Source: Tetradesmus obliquus
Lineage: Eukaryota; Chlorophyta; Chlorophyceae; Sphaeropleales; Scenedesmaceae
Direction: 5' to 3'
NCBI GenBank assembly: GCA_030272155.1
Contig: CP126202.1
Location: 992,001-1,056,000 of the forward strand
DNA: 64,000 nucleotides
Part shown: one piece after another, positions 11,392 to 26,360 of the stretch
How the letters are laid out: each line of letters opens with the position of its first letter
Position numbering within the stretch: position 1 is the stretch's first letter
Notes under the pieces: model-generated
The model's input: only the letters and a program-made list of their open reading frames with translations
The model's database searches: none
Told to the model about the DNA's origin: nothing
Program-made: the position numbers and the translations under genes

Positions 11392-13079
11392 GTGGAGCGT
11401 TCACATCATGCCGAAGAGCCCAGGATCGCCAGAGCACTGCACGAGTGCCCAGTGCTGTGCTTGCACATCGGCTTGCAGGGCTTGGCTTGCCTTGCGACAA
11501 GCAGCAGCAGCGTCAAGACAGCTGTAAACGAAGTATTGTGCAGTGTACAAGTGGGCTTCCTGGAACAGCATTGCACGCAGCACGCAATTGCAGACAGCAC
11601 CAGCAGTACCGGGCAGTAGCATGGCTGGCATCGCTGCTGCTGCGAGAAGCGCCTGCCAGTGCAGCAGACGTTACACGGAAGCTGTTGTACCTGCCATCAG
11701 TGCCCCTCATGTACGCCGAGCGGCTAGTGTCAGCTGGCATGCGCATCACATTTGCGCAGCTGCTGGCTGCAGCTGACAGCATGGTGGCAGGAGTGGAGGT
11801 GTGGGTGCTAACACAGCAGCAGCTGGGCATCACGACTGATATACCAGCAACTGCGGTGTCCATATGCTGTGGCGGCGACTGGGTGAGTGGTGAATGCTGC
11901 AGCCTTCAGTGCAGCCCTGGGGGGATCAGCTTGAAATACCTGCAAAACGCTGCTGCATTACACCACCGACAGTGATGCTGCATCACATGTTCCCATGTGT
12001 GTTTCAGCTGGATGCAAATTCTGCAAATGTACTTGGTGTCCAGACAGCTTGTTGTGTTCCCACTGTCAACTGCTAACGCCACCTTGCCTCTTGAAATACT
12101 CGCAACTCTTCACACTCTCCACTGCCTGCTTTGCTGTGCTGTGCTGTGTTCTCAGACTCACACGAGGCTACCGGCAGCAGGAAGCCTTGCCCTGCTGCAG
12201 CTGGCGCTCAACTGCAGTGACCCGGTTACAGCAACAGCAGCAGCGCGCCGCGTGCCAGCAACAGCAGCAGCAGCAGCGCGGCGCATGCCAGACCTGCTGC
12301 AGCCACGTGTAGCGAGCAAGCTGCTGCTGACAGCAGCATCCAGGCAGCATACAGCAGCAGTGTGTCTCATGGTGCATCTGGCAGTCATGCAGCAGCAGAT
12401 AGATGCAGCCGCTCTCGAAGCAATGCTGTTGCAGCTGCTCTGGCAGCATGACGGCGCGCAGGAGCTGCTGCCGCTGCCAGCAGCAGATCAGCTCAGCACT
12501 GATGCAGTAGTGCGGCTGCTGCGTGCAGTGATACAGGCGCCAGACGCCTTTGCGGTTCTGTCACGGCTACGCCGCCTGCCCGCAACGCGGCAGTTGAGCA
12601 CAGGGCATGCGGAGAGCCTGCTGCAGGCGTGCATGCAGGAGGTGGCAGCACACCGGAGCAGCAGCAGCAGCAGCAGCAGACGGGGCTGTGTCCCGCCAGA
12701 GTACAGTCCATATCGGGTGTTTAAATCGTCGATTCAGTTGCCAGCTGCACGGCAGCTGAACAGCAGTGCAGCGCTGCAGCTGCTGCACACAGCGATCGCC
12801 ACGGATGGCTGTGATTTCTTAGGTGCTCTCTGTGCCCTTCCCGCTGCAGCTTCCCTCAGCAGTGAAGGCATAGCAAGCCTGCTGCAGGCAGCATTCTCGC
12901 AGCGCTCTGCTGCAGGCAGCATTCTCGCAGGCTGTGCTGCGCGGCAGGCCATCAATGCTGACATCCGAATTGTGCAGCAGCTAACTGCTGTGCCAGCGGC
13001 AAAGGCACTCAGCTGTGGGGTTTGGCAGCTGGCGGCGCAGGCGATGTATGGTGCTGATGTCAGGCTAGTGCGGCCGTGA
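11392..13079 (+). pseudogene. 5'-broken paralogue of helical-repeat protein (copy A)
   Basis: Two segments, 11392-11882 and 12156-13079, match exon 1 and exon 2 of the intact paralogue at 13971-15986, with the same intron position (GACTGG before the GTGAGTGG donor). Two lesions affect the N-terminus. The position of the paralogue's ATG reads GTG with an upstream in-frame TAA at 11371, and a 1-nt deletion near 11564 (ggaacagc versus ggatgcagc) shifts the frame, giving a stop at 11617-11619. From Met11709 the frame is open through the splice to the end (365 aa), with several LPAA-type repeats, so a shortened protein is possible. A sequencing error could explain the frameshift but not the lost start. 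Confidence 0.6.
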
Positions 13080-13970
13080 GTGGTGCAGCTGTAGGACAGG
13101 CAGCTGCACAAGAAGCTGCAAGACAGCTGCAGACAGCTGCAGATGCCAGTTCATGGTGGCAGTGTCAATACTCCATTTCAGAGTTCATGCCAGAGTTCAT
13201 GATGTCGGTGTCAACACTCCAGGTTCACATTTCACAATGGAGTTCATGTGGAGTCTTGATGGTGGTGTGGCACCACTGGTGTTATGCTGTTACATTGGAG
13301 TTCACTTCGAAGTTCGAAGTTCCAAACTGAGTCACGACGGTGGTGTGACACCACTGGTGTCACTTTTTCACTTTGGAGTTCACATCGGAGTTCATGCAGG
13401 TGCTGTCAGCTTTGCCAGCTGCTCAAACAGCTGGGTGGTGCAGCATTAGGGCAGCTGCTGCAGGCAGCTACTAGCATAGTATGGGTGCTAGCCTAGTAGG
13501 GGAATTCACTGCATGCAGCCTGCTGGTCACCAGCCTCCGGACGGGTGGATCCACGGTGGAGGCTTCTTGGCGAGGGTGTGCAAGGATCCATTGGCACTGC
13601 CAGCAATCAGCAGCCGGCGCAGTACTTGCAGTCGCTGTGGTTTGCCTTGCATAACGCTACTATGACAGCTGCCAGCAGTGCACAGTAGCGGGGTGCTGCA
13701 GCTGCAGCTTCAGGCAGAGTATGAGAGCAGCGCAGCAGCTATGCACTGGGCCGCTGCAGGCGACCTGGAATCCAGATTGTGTTGGAAATATCAACCACCA
13801 TCTGCCCGACAAGAGCATCTGCAACTCATAATACCAGCATCATCAAGCAACACAAATTTAAAAAAACAGTCATGACAATGAGGCAGACCATAAGTTGAAC
13901 TCGCACTGTTGTATTAAGGTAGGGACAGCTGACAAGGGCCTTTTTAAAACGGTATCTTGCTTTTGACATC
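13080..13970. other. Spacer between tandem paralogues, imperfect short repeats
   Basis: No gene recognised. 13190-13400 holds imperfect repeats built on ggagttcac / gttcatg and on a caccactggtgt block (13270 and 13347). 13080-13150 is rich in gcagctgcagac-type repeats. Part is probably 3' UTR of copy A and promoter of copy B. Confidence 0.45.
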
Positions 13971-15986
13971 ATGGGGCGTCCAAATCATGCTGACGAGCCC
14001 AGGATCGCCAAAGCACTGCACGAGTGCCCAGTGCTGTGCTCGCACATCGGCTTGCAGGGTTTGGCCTGCCTCGCGACAAGCAGCAGCAGCGTCAAGACAG
14101 CCGTAGAGGATCATTTATGCAGAGACAGGGCCTGCTTCTTGGATGCAGCATTGCAGGCAGCCCGCGAGCACCGCTTGCTCCAGCAGTACCAGGCAGTAGC
14201 ATGGCTGGCATCGCTGCTGCTGCGAGAAGCCCCTGCCAGTGCAGCAGATTTCACAGATAAGCTCTTGCACCTGCCGTCCATGCCCTTGGTGTGCATTGAG
14301 CGGTTGGTGTCAGCTGGCATGCACATCACATATGCGCAGCTGCTGGCTGCAGCGGACAGCATGGTGGCAGGAGTGGAGGTATGGGTGATGGTGCAGCAGC
14401 AGCTGGGCATCACGACGGACGTACCAGCGACGGCTGTATCCATCTGCTGTGGGGGCAACTGGGTGAGTGGTGAATGCTGCAGCCTGCAGTGTAAGGCTTG
14501 CCAATTAATCACCAGCAGCAGGCTGCTAGACGCACTGACATAAACATGTGTTGCAGCTTCTTTGATCATGAGCCATGGGCTACCTTGCAAACAGCGTGAA
14601 TTCGGCTAGTTGCGCTTTTGTTTACGCGCTCTGACAGCCTTGCCTTGCTACCAGCTGATGTCTTGTGCTCTGCTGTGTTTACAGGATCGCAGGCTGCCTG
14701 CAGCAGACCTCCCCGCCCTGCTGCAGCTGGCGCTCAACTGCAGCAATGAAGCAACAGCGGCAGCAGCAGCGCGTAGCGTGCCAGCAACAGCGGCAGCAGC
14801 AGAGCGGCGCATGCCAGCGCTGCTACAGCAGCCTGGCCTGGCCTGCAAGCTGCTGCTGACAGCATCAGCAAGGCAGCACACAGCAGCAGTGCAGCACATG
14901 GCGGGCTCAGAAGTTTTCCAGCAGCACATATCCGCAGCTGAACTAGAAGCAATGCTGATGCAGCTGATGCTTCAGGAAAGTCCCGCAAATGAGCTGTGGC
15001 TGCTGCCAGCAGCACGCCAGCTCAGCACTGCTGCACTAGGGCGCCTGCTGCGTGCAGTGATACAGCAGCCGCACGCTCATGCAGTGTTCTGCCTGCTGCA
15101 CCTGCAGCCAGCAGCGGAGCGGCTGCCCTTTGAACAGATTGAGAGCCTGCTGCAGGACAGCATCAAGGCCATGGAAGCCGCACCCAGCAGCAGCAGCAGC
15201 AGCAGCAGCAGCATGAGGTGTGGCGTGCTTAAAACCACAGCCCACAAGCTGTGCCTTTTTCTAGTCCAGCTACCGGCTGCGCAGCCGCTGGGCATCAGTA
15301 CACTGCTGCAGCTGCTGCAGGCAGCAGTAGCAACAGATGGCTGGCTTATCACGGATGCCATCCTCAGAGAGAGCAGCCTGCCTGCTGCTGCTGCCCTGAG
15401 CAGCGCAGATGTAGCAAGCCTGCTGCAGGCAGCTCTGTTGAAGCCGGCAGACAATGACATGTTTGGTGTGAAGGGCTTTCTATGCAACCTGGCGCAGCTG
15501 CCAGCATTCAATGAACTGAGCTGCCCAGATGTTTCCCAGCTGATGGCCGCAGCAGTACAGCACTACTTTGGTGCAGCTGCTGCGCAATCTCAGCAGCAGC
15601 AGCAGCACACGTTGAGGACAAGCCCTGTCGCCTTTAATCGCCTGTGCGAGGTGCCAGCAGCGCAGCAGCTCACCAGCCAGCTGCTGCAGCCTCTACAGCT
15701 AGCCGTGCTGCACAGCAGCGCTGAATGCACAGACCGGCTGTGCAAGCTGCCGGCAGCGCAGCAGCTCAGCAGCGAGGCGGTGCAGCAGCTGCTGCTGGGG
15801 CACCTGCAGGCGTCTGCAGCAGCAGGTTCGCTGCCTGACTTTTTTGTGCTTCATGATCTGACCGCTTTGCCAGCGGCTAAGGCTGTCAGCGGTGAGGTGA
15901 GGCGGCAGGTTTCGCAGGCCTTGATGGGTGCTAATCACGGTGCCGGGTATGAAGCGCTGGAACAGTGGTGCCAGGGGCAGCTGTAG
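13971..15986 (+). CDS. Ala/Leu/Gln-rich helical-repeat protein (copy B), unclassified
   Basis: Two exons, 13971-14462 and 14685-15986, give 597 aa. The start is the first ATG (MGRPNHADEP) and the donor is GTGAGTGG. The first ~160 residues form a helical head with a conserved LLREAPASAAD stretch. The rest is about nine degenerate units of roughly 30-50 residues, each opening with LPAA followed by LS and a LLQAA-like helix (for example LPAARQLSTAALGRLLRAV and LPAAQQLSSEAVQQLLLG). This suggests an alpha-solenoid scaffold. I do not recognise a named family; LRR, ankyrin and HEAT consensus residues are not evident. The gene is a tandem duplicate of copy A. No targeting signal is clear. A poly-Ser run lies near residue 360. 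Function unknown. Confidence 0.8.
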
Positions 15987-17145
15987 GGCAGCTGCTTGCA
16001 GGTGGAGCACGCCACACATTGCCGCCTTGTCAGCAGCAGCAGCAGCAGCCGCAGCAGCAGACCATGCACGTTGCCAACGCAGCACCCAGTGGGTGCCAAT
16101 CATGGTGCCGAGTATGAGGCGCTGAAAGAGTGGTGCCAGGGGCAGCTGTAGGATGCTGAACTGCTGCTGCTGCAGGCAGCTGTAGATGCCAGGGAAACTG
16201 TAGGCAGCATTTCATTGACCTGCCAGCAGCAGCATTGCTCCTGAGCTGCTGATCAGCAGTCAGCAGGTGATGCAGCACTTGCAGCTGCTGTGCACAACAG
16301 GTTTTGCAGTGCCCCTCGCATCAGGTCACTGTGTAAAGGATTGCAGGAAAGACAATACAATCTGCAATAGCTGCATGCAACAGACTGCTCACTCACATAT
16401 ATTGAAGGTTACTGTGCCAGCTGGCAGGTGTATGTTAACATGGAGTTTGTGTGTGTATGGCAGTGTGTGCTGGGTGTGGCGAGCATGTTGCAGGCTTGAT
16501 GCAACACTTGTGATGCATGTGTGAACGGTGTGGTGTTGCTTGCTGCAGCCAGTGCAGCATAGCCACTGGCACTCGGAGTGTAACTATCCTGCAGGCTGAC
16601 TGTTATAGTGCCACTATTCAGTGAATGCCATATTCACCACAATCATCAACGTGCCACTGTTAGCCATTGTTAGCCATCATGATGTTGGCAGCCTACCAGA
16701 AGTCCACCACCTTCCATTGAAGCAACACCGCACTGTCGGCAGCTGATTCATGAGCAAGGCTTGGAAGAAGCAGATGGTTACATCGTGTATCATGCGGCGC
16801 AGCAATGACGCCTGATCAAGCAACGCTGCTGCAAAGCAGCTGAGCCCATGCACGATTCAGAAGCAGCACCCACACAGCTCTCAAGCCACTCAGTCAACTC
16901 TCCACACACAACGTGTCAAACGCCAACTATGCACATGCGGCCTTGCGCTCTCAGGGAGCGGCAGACCATGCACGGAAACAAGTCATCTGCACACATGGCA
17001 GCAAACAGATGCCTGCACTGCAGCTGCATTTGATGAAGCGCAACTCCAGAGCAGCAAGCATCCACAAACACAATGTCAGACGGTCTGCTGAGCACTTGCA
17101 GCACAGGCTGCAAGACGCAGGTGCAGCAGCAGCAGCATCGGCTGC
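15987..17145. other. Convergent intergenic region with copied gene end
   Basis: 16089-16151 repeats the last ~20 codons and stop of copy B (QWCQGQL then TAG in the true end, 15925-15986) about 165 bp downstream. The rest, 16200-17145, shows no recognisable exon. It includes the 3' flank of the minus-strand LHCII gene. Confidence 0.6.
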
Positions 17146-20819
<3,674 letters not shown>

Positions 20820-22183
20820 GGTGCTGTGTTCGACCTCAGGTGATCACCAGGATCTGTGTTGCTGGTGCCTCTTTGGTGCGTTTGCCACTTTACAGAACAG
20901 CAAAGAGAACTTGGTGATGCCGTGGAAGTGCGAGCAGCCCTTTTAAGGGCTGGCCGAGGGATCTCTGGCTGATGTTACGAATGTTTCACGCACGCTTCTG
21001 CTGCAAGCCCGCCTCGCGCTCAGCACCATCACATTGCATTTATCAGTACATAATTAAGCATATGTGAACATAACACGTGAACGCATTATGCAGGAAATCC
21101 TGCACGTTGGATTCCGGACGGTTGCCCACCTGCCAGGCTAGGGCGAAGATATCTTGCTCCTGCTGTCACATGCGCATCGCGGCGTTCATCACCGCCATAT
21201 TAGTATTGCTGTAACCCAGATGAAAGCGTGTTCGAAGAGAATTCAAACCTCAAAGCGCTCGACAATCAGCATGTGTACCGCAGCGGGTCGGCAGCTGCTG
21301 CTCAGCAGCAGAGGCAAGTTGCCTCTCAGACCGCCATCAAGGAATCGCCAACAACAGGGAGATACAAACATATATCATTTGTTATTGCATCTGTCACAAC
21401 AGTGCTCCCTGGAGCTGTTCCTCCAGCATTGCTGTCCATGCCATGGACGCACGCAACTTGCAGTGAAACTGTTGCTACAGAACAGCCTGTTCTGAGCGCA
21501 GCAACGCTGGCCCACTGGGCCGGGCAGAGCCGAGATGCCTATCACACTGCCAGTGCCATTGCAGACAAAACACTCTGCAACAGCGCAACAGCGCAACAGC
21601 GCAATGAAACAAGATGCGCACTCACAATCCTACAAGGAGGCGCCGCCAGTAATGCCAATGGCCGCTTGTTGCAGCATGGATCATATAAAGAAAGTTGCCG
21701 AATTGCATTCATTACAAGCATAAGCATCATGCAACATAATGCGCACTCACATGGCAAGAAGTGGTCCCCCGAAAGGCCACCATGGCTGCTGAACCTCAGA
21801 TTAGCATGTGCAGCTCCTGCTTCTGCTCCTATGTCGTCTAGTATTACCTGCAATCATAACAACACCTGGTCAGCGCCGTCCCGAAGATCCACGATGCCCT
21901 TCGGGGGCAACGGCACTGACAGTCTTCAATCCTCTTGTAGTCCTTGGTAGCCTGGGTAGTGACACCTTGTCAGTGACTCCACTTGGTTGACACCGTAGCT
22001 CAGATTGAAGTTGAAGTTTTCCTCGCAAGAAGCAGGAGTGGCAGTAGTGTAAAATGCATGTAATGGGGGAGTGTGTATGCCTGCTTTACCGTTTCGTACT
22101 ACTGTCATTCAAAGTTGACTGTCCTAGTGACCATGTATGGCCTGTTGTAAATTTTGTTGTCCTTTATCAGACGACGGGCGCTC
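20820..22183. other. Intergenic upstream of LHCII gene
   Basis: No exon supported. The region should hold the LHCII promoter (adjacent to 20819) but no motif is convincing by eye. Short open frames at 21228-21950 lack family features. Confidence 0.4.
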
Positions 22184-22570
22184 ATCTGTAACACAATTCA
22201 GGCTCAGGACATGAGTGAGACATCACACCTCTCAATTATGATTGAAGTGTGATGTGTTTAACGCCAAACGATGTGCGTAATACTGAAAGGTCCAGTGATG
22301 CACAATACGTCTCCTGCAGCCGCCAACAATGTGTCCACGACTGCCAGCGTTGCGTGAAGCACAGTCTGCTGTGCATTGACACTCAACATGAAGTGCTGAG
22401 GCTACGCCTGGTTGAAGAGGGCTATACAGTTTAACGAACTCACACGTGAGTTGCAGTGCAGTAGCAGCAGCAGAAACACAGCTGTGACGTCACGCACGTA
22501 TGTTCAGGCGTATTGACGAGGGTGACGTGCCTGTTGTGCACTCATGTGCAACTAGCAGCGTATAAGTAGG
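22184..22570. repeat. 387-bp dispersed repeat, solo copy
   Basis: It appears identical, base for base by eye, to 31109-31495 (constant offset 8,925). Flanks are unrelated on both sides, so the boundaries are sharp. It contains a hairpin of acatcacac and gtgtgatgt arms, a gtgacgtcac palindrome, and an aactcac/gtgagtt near-palindrome. It has no terminal inverted repeats, no TG..CA ends and no clear target-site duplication. A 61-codon open frame (22249-22434) is preserved only because the copies are identical. It could be a solo terminal sequence of a mobile element or a short non-autonomous element. Confidence 0.85.
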
Positions 22571-23597
22571 ATGAGGCATCAGCTGCTTACGGCTGTGTGT
22601 CATTGCCGAGCTTCCTATTTGACCAGGTGTCTGTGGTGGCGTATGCCGCATGAACACACCGTGTAACCCCTCTATCTCTCTCTCTGTCATTGCCGAGGGG
22701 TGGCCTCCTGCGGATAGACACCTCCCCAGATGCCTGCAAACCAATGTGTGATTGGGCACAATTGTACCAAGTGAGGCACTTTGAGTCTCCCGCGCTGTCC
22801 TACGTTGAAGCAGTGCAGCAGGTGCTCCAGAGCTTCATTGCTGGCCCAGCCAGTCACCTCTGCTGCCTCCACTGTGGCCCTCACTGTCACTACTCGCCGT
22901 GAAACGGGCCTTGCTGCTGACTGAGCACGCTTGCAGCGGGTGACTGGCAGCTGGCACCCCAGCTGGTTTGAGAGCTGCATGCTGCTGTAGCACAAGCAAG
23001 GATATGCCAATTGGGCAAGAGACGATCGTTGCGGTTCTTATTAAGACAAACAGCGCGAATGCGAGTCGTCTGTCCTGCAGGAGAGCAGAGACGCTCAACA
23101 AGCCTGGTGGGCGTTCTGTCGATGCAGGAAGCAAGTAAGCACGACGAGCAAACCACAAAAATAAAGCCTGATTAGTTCTGACTCAAGATGTCGTTATGTC
23201 TGAAATTGTAACAGGAGTTTCGGGGTCTGATCCTTTTTTTTTCGGGTGCAACTTGATGTGAGCAGCAACTCTCCTCCGGGAACGCACTGAACAAAAACAC
23301 CGGCTGCTGTATCTCAGAATGTTACCGGGGTCAGCGGCAACTACTGCTGTCCTGCTACCTGTATTTGTGCTGCTGCTGCCACTGCTGCTGCCAGCCCCTA
23401 TCCTGCTGTAGCTGGTGCAGAAGCCGGGTTCGCATCACAAAAGGTAATCTAGCAAATTTGGTGCTTTCGTCCAGTTGTCTCAGCGCCTGAGAGCCTGTCT
23501 GGCAGCACTATGCTTGTGGCAGCAGCCAGCATGTACTCTAGCCTGATGCTCCTGCTATGGCTGCCTTTGCTGCAAACACAGGCCACCTCTGTGCAAG
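22571..23597. other. Intergenic upstream of NSUN4-like gene
   Basis: No gene recognised. A CT-rich run (tctctctctctgtcattgcc) lies at 22672-22691, with gtcattgccgag repeated at 22599 and 22686. The promoter of the plus-strand methyltransferase is expected near the right end. Confidence 0.4.
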
Positions 23598-25800
23598 ATG
23601 AAAACTTCGCGACAGAAGCAGGGACCTGGCAGGAGCTTAGGGCATCTGGGCAAGGCAGCTGACAACAGTGCTGAGGTGAGAAGGCATGCTTATGCGGCCA
23701 CAGCAGCCCCGTCACTGCCAGCCGTGCTGGGCACTTGCACAAATCGATGCTGTACTGCAACATGTGCAAGCTGTGTATGGGCGTGTTTGCCCCAAGCTGC
23801 CAAGGACTAGCTGTCCTCCCTGTACCTAACAGCAGCTTCTGAAGCACACATCAAATGGAATAGAAGCAGGCAGGCTGGGATACTGACCATGCAGCAAACC
23901 AATCCGGCTGAATAACAGCTGACTTGCAGCACGACTGTATGCCTTGATGCATACGTCGCTGCTTGCTGCTGCAGTTCCATGGTCTCTTCTCAGCGCAGTT
24001 CCTGCAGCGCTACGCGGAGCTGTTTGAGGCGCTGGCGCAGCCCGTGCAGCATGTGGCGCTGCTCAACAGCCTCACAGACGTGAACGACTGCGATGAGATG
24101 GGCCTGGAAAGCTTCTACAGGCATGGCAGCATCAGCTGCCTTAGGTGCGGCTGTGAGCAGGGGTGACTGATGCTGGGCAAACTGTCCTGGTGGAAGGGAG
24201 TCGCTGCTCAGCATGTGCTCAACACTGCCTGCTCACAGCTTGCTTCAACCTTCGACCTTCAACCTCTGCACGTGTACATCACCAGCTGTTCGCGCACCCA
24301 GCCACTTGCCGCAGTCACAGCTTGTTTTGAAGCTCGCTTTTGTTCGCTAACATCCGCCTGCCTGCTGCTGCATGGCGCAGGCACCCGGAGCCGCCAGCCT
24401 CATACCCGCCCCCTCCCGACTGCCCCTACACACAGCTGCGCCAGTTCTACTGGATGGACTTTGCGTCAGTGCTGCCGCCGCTGCTGCTGGCGCCACAGCC
24501 GCACCACGCTGTGTAAGAGATGTGTGCTGCTCCCGGAGGCAAGTCATTGGTGCTGGCGCTGCAGCTGCTGAAAGGCGTGCCAGCACAGCAACAGCCCGAG
24601 CAGAGCAGTGCTGCAGCAGGCTTGTCCATTGGGTTGCTGGAGCAGCTGGCATTGCAAGAGCAGCAGCAGCAGCCTCAGCAGCAACAGGCAGAGCTACCGC
24701 AGCAGCTGCAGCCAGAGCAGGAGCCAGTAGAGGTGCTGCAGCAACAAACTGAGGCGCATGTAGCGGTGAACTCCCTGGGCCAGCAGCAGCAGCAACAGGC
24801 AGCAGATGCAGAAGGCGGGCACAGCAGCAGTGAAGCAGGCAGCGACGACGAGGCTGATGCAGCAACAGCTGCTTCCGCAACAGCTTCTGCAGGCTATGCC
24901 AGCGGCGCGCAGCAGCCAGGCCGGCTCGTGTGCAACGAGCTAGATCCCAACCGCAGGCAGCGCCTAGCTGCCCTGCTGGCTGCATACCTCCCAGGCAGCC
25001 TGCGGCGCAGGGTGCGGTGCACAGGGCATGATGCAGCAAAACATTGGGCCACGTTTGAGGCGTGTATGTATGACAGGGTGCTGCTGGATGCACCCTGCTC
25101 CTCGGAGAGGCATGTGGTGCAGCAGGCGGTGCAGGGGGGCGGCGTGGTGCCGGGCAGTAGCTGGAGCAAGGAGCGCTGCAAGCAGCTGGCAGGGCAGCAG
25201 CTCAAGGTGAGCCGTGGTATGCGGAAACACTTCAAAGCGGTGCTTGCCAGCGAAGGGGGCCGTGTTTATGTCTGCTTGCTGACTGTGGGGCTACGCAGTG
25301 CTTAGCTTTTCAAGGCAGCAGCTCTGTGAACACCTGGAGTGCTCATGTTCACCTTGGTCAGCTTGCTGTGCCAGCACTGCATCATCCTGCAAGCAACTGG
25401 CAGCGCAGCAGCTGAAGGTGAGCTGCCACGTGTGTAACAAGCTAGCAGCTTCGCATTTATTTTGTGCTGATGCCTGCACTTGCTGTCTGTGTACCTGCAG
25501 ATGCTACTGGGTGGGCTGCGTGCGTTGAAGCCTGGAGGCAGGCTGGCTTACTGCACCAGCAGCTTAGCAGAGCTGGAGAATGATGCAGTAGTGCACAAGG
25601 CCCTGCAGCAGCACCAACAGCAGCAGCAGCAGCAGCAGCAGGGCTGCAAGGTGCATGTGGTGGCAGTGGATGATTGGGGCTTGAATGGTATAGAGGAGCT
25701 GGCTGGTGGTGAACGCACGCAGTATGGCCTGCTGTGCCTGCCTGACAGGCAGGGCTGGGGGCCGCTGTATGTGGCGCTGCTTGAGAAGACAAGTGCTTGA
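23598..25800 (+). CDS. NSUN4-like rRNA m5C methyltransferase with in-frame stop
   Basis: Exons 23598-23675, 23975-24144, 24381-25206 and 25501-25800 total 1,374 nt in phase. A TAA at 24514-24516 interrupts the frame just before the SAM-binding motif (HHAV, stop, EMCAAPGGKS). Family landmarks are FYWMDFASVLPPLLL, CAAPGGKS (motif I), CNELDPNRRQRL, LLDAPCSS (motif IV), KPGGRLAYCTSSL (motif VI) and a C-terminal GPLYVALLE like the NSUN4 end. The usual motif VI is STCS; here the order is C-T-S-S, so the catalytic Cys position holds Ser. The family methylates cytosine-5 in (mitochondrial) rRNA. Gln-rich insertions lie after motif I. This is either a decaying gene, or the TAA is a base error. The start at MKTSRQ is a reasonable first exon but not certain. 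Confidence 0.75.
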
Positions 25801-26360
25801 GCAGCATGCTGCTTACTCACTGTGCAGTGATGACAGAGCACTTGCAGCTGCAGCTTCTTGTGTACCTAGTGTGAGTGTGAATGCTTCAGGAGCTGGCTGG
25901 TGATGAGCTGCCTGTGAATTCTATGATGTAGTTACTGCATCAGTACTCTGAGGTGCATCAAATAAGCCAGCAAGCAGCTTCATGTCTTGAAGCCAGTGGC
26001 AATGGCACAGGTGACCACGCCATGCCTAACAGGCAGGGCTTAGGGCCGCTGTATGTGGCACTGCTGGGGAAGGCGAGCGGCATTTTTCAGAGAACTGCAG
26101 CGCCGGTGTGCCTGTGGCTGGCATAGCAGAGCTGGTGTTGCCTGGTGATGACCCGGCCGGACTTCATTGTGATGTCTTGCGACATAGGGTTATCACTGAT
26201 CCTTTTGTCACGGGGGGTGGATGCATAGCTGTGCATCTGCAAGCAATGCTGGGCCGTGCAAGCAATCCAAGATCCTGCAAGCAGAAAGCGCGCATGGGCG
26301 CGGCTGTATATGGCACTGTTAAGGGACTGTGTACACTGCTTAAAAAGGCGAGCGCTTGAG
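25391..26360 (+). repeat. Exon-edge and gene-end copies, NSUN4-like gene
   Basis: 25391-25420 copies the 3' edge of exon 3 (CKQLAGQQLK plus a GTGAGC donor) inside intron 3. 26018-26080 and 26290-26360 copy the last ~20 codons of the terminal exon into the 3' flank. Confidence 0.75.

Noticed and set aside
13971..15986. Leucine-rich repeat or ankyrin protein
   Set aside because: The unit spacing and conserved residues (LPAA..LS) do not match the LRR or ankyrin consensus.
22249..22434. 61-codon frame conserved in both 387-bp repeats (also 31174-31359)
   Set aside because: The repeats are identical in all positions, so conservation of this frame carries no coding signal.
23420..23445. tRNA-like box B (gggttcgcatcac)
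   Set aside because: No matching box A or cloverleaf in the preceding 70 bases.
24514..24516. Nuclear recoding of TAA as a sense codon
   Set aside because: The LHCII and USP genes here end in TAA exactly at family-typical C-termini, so TAA works as a stop.
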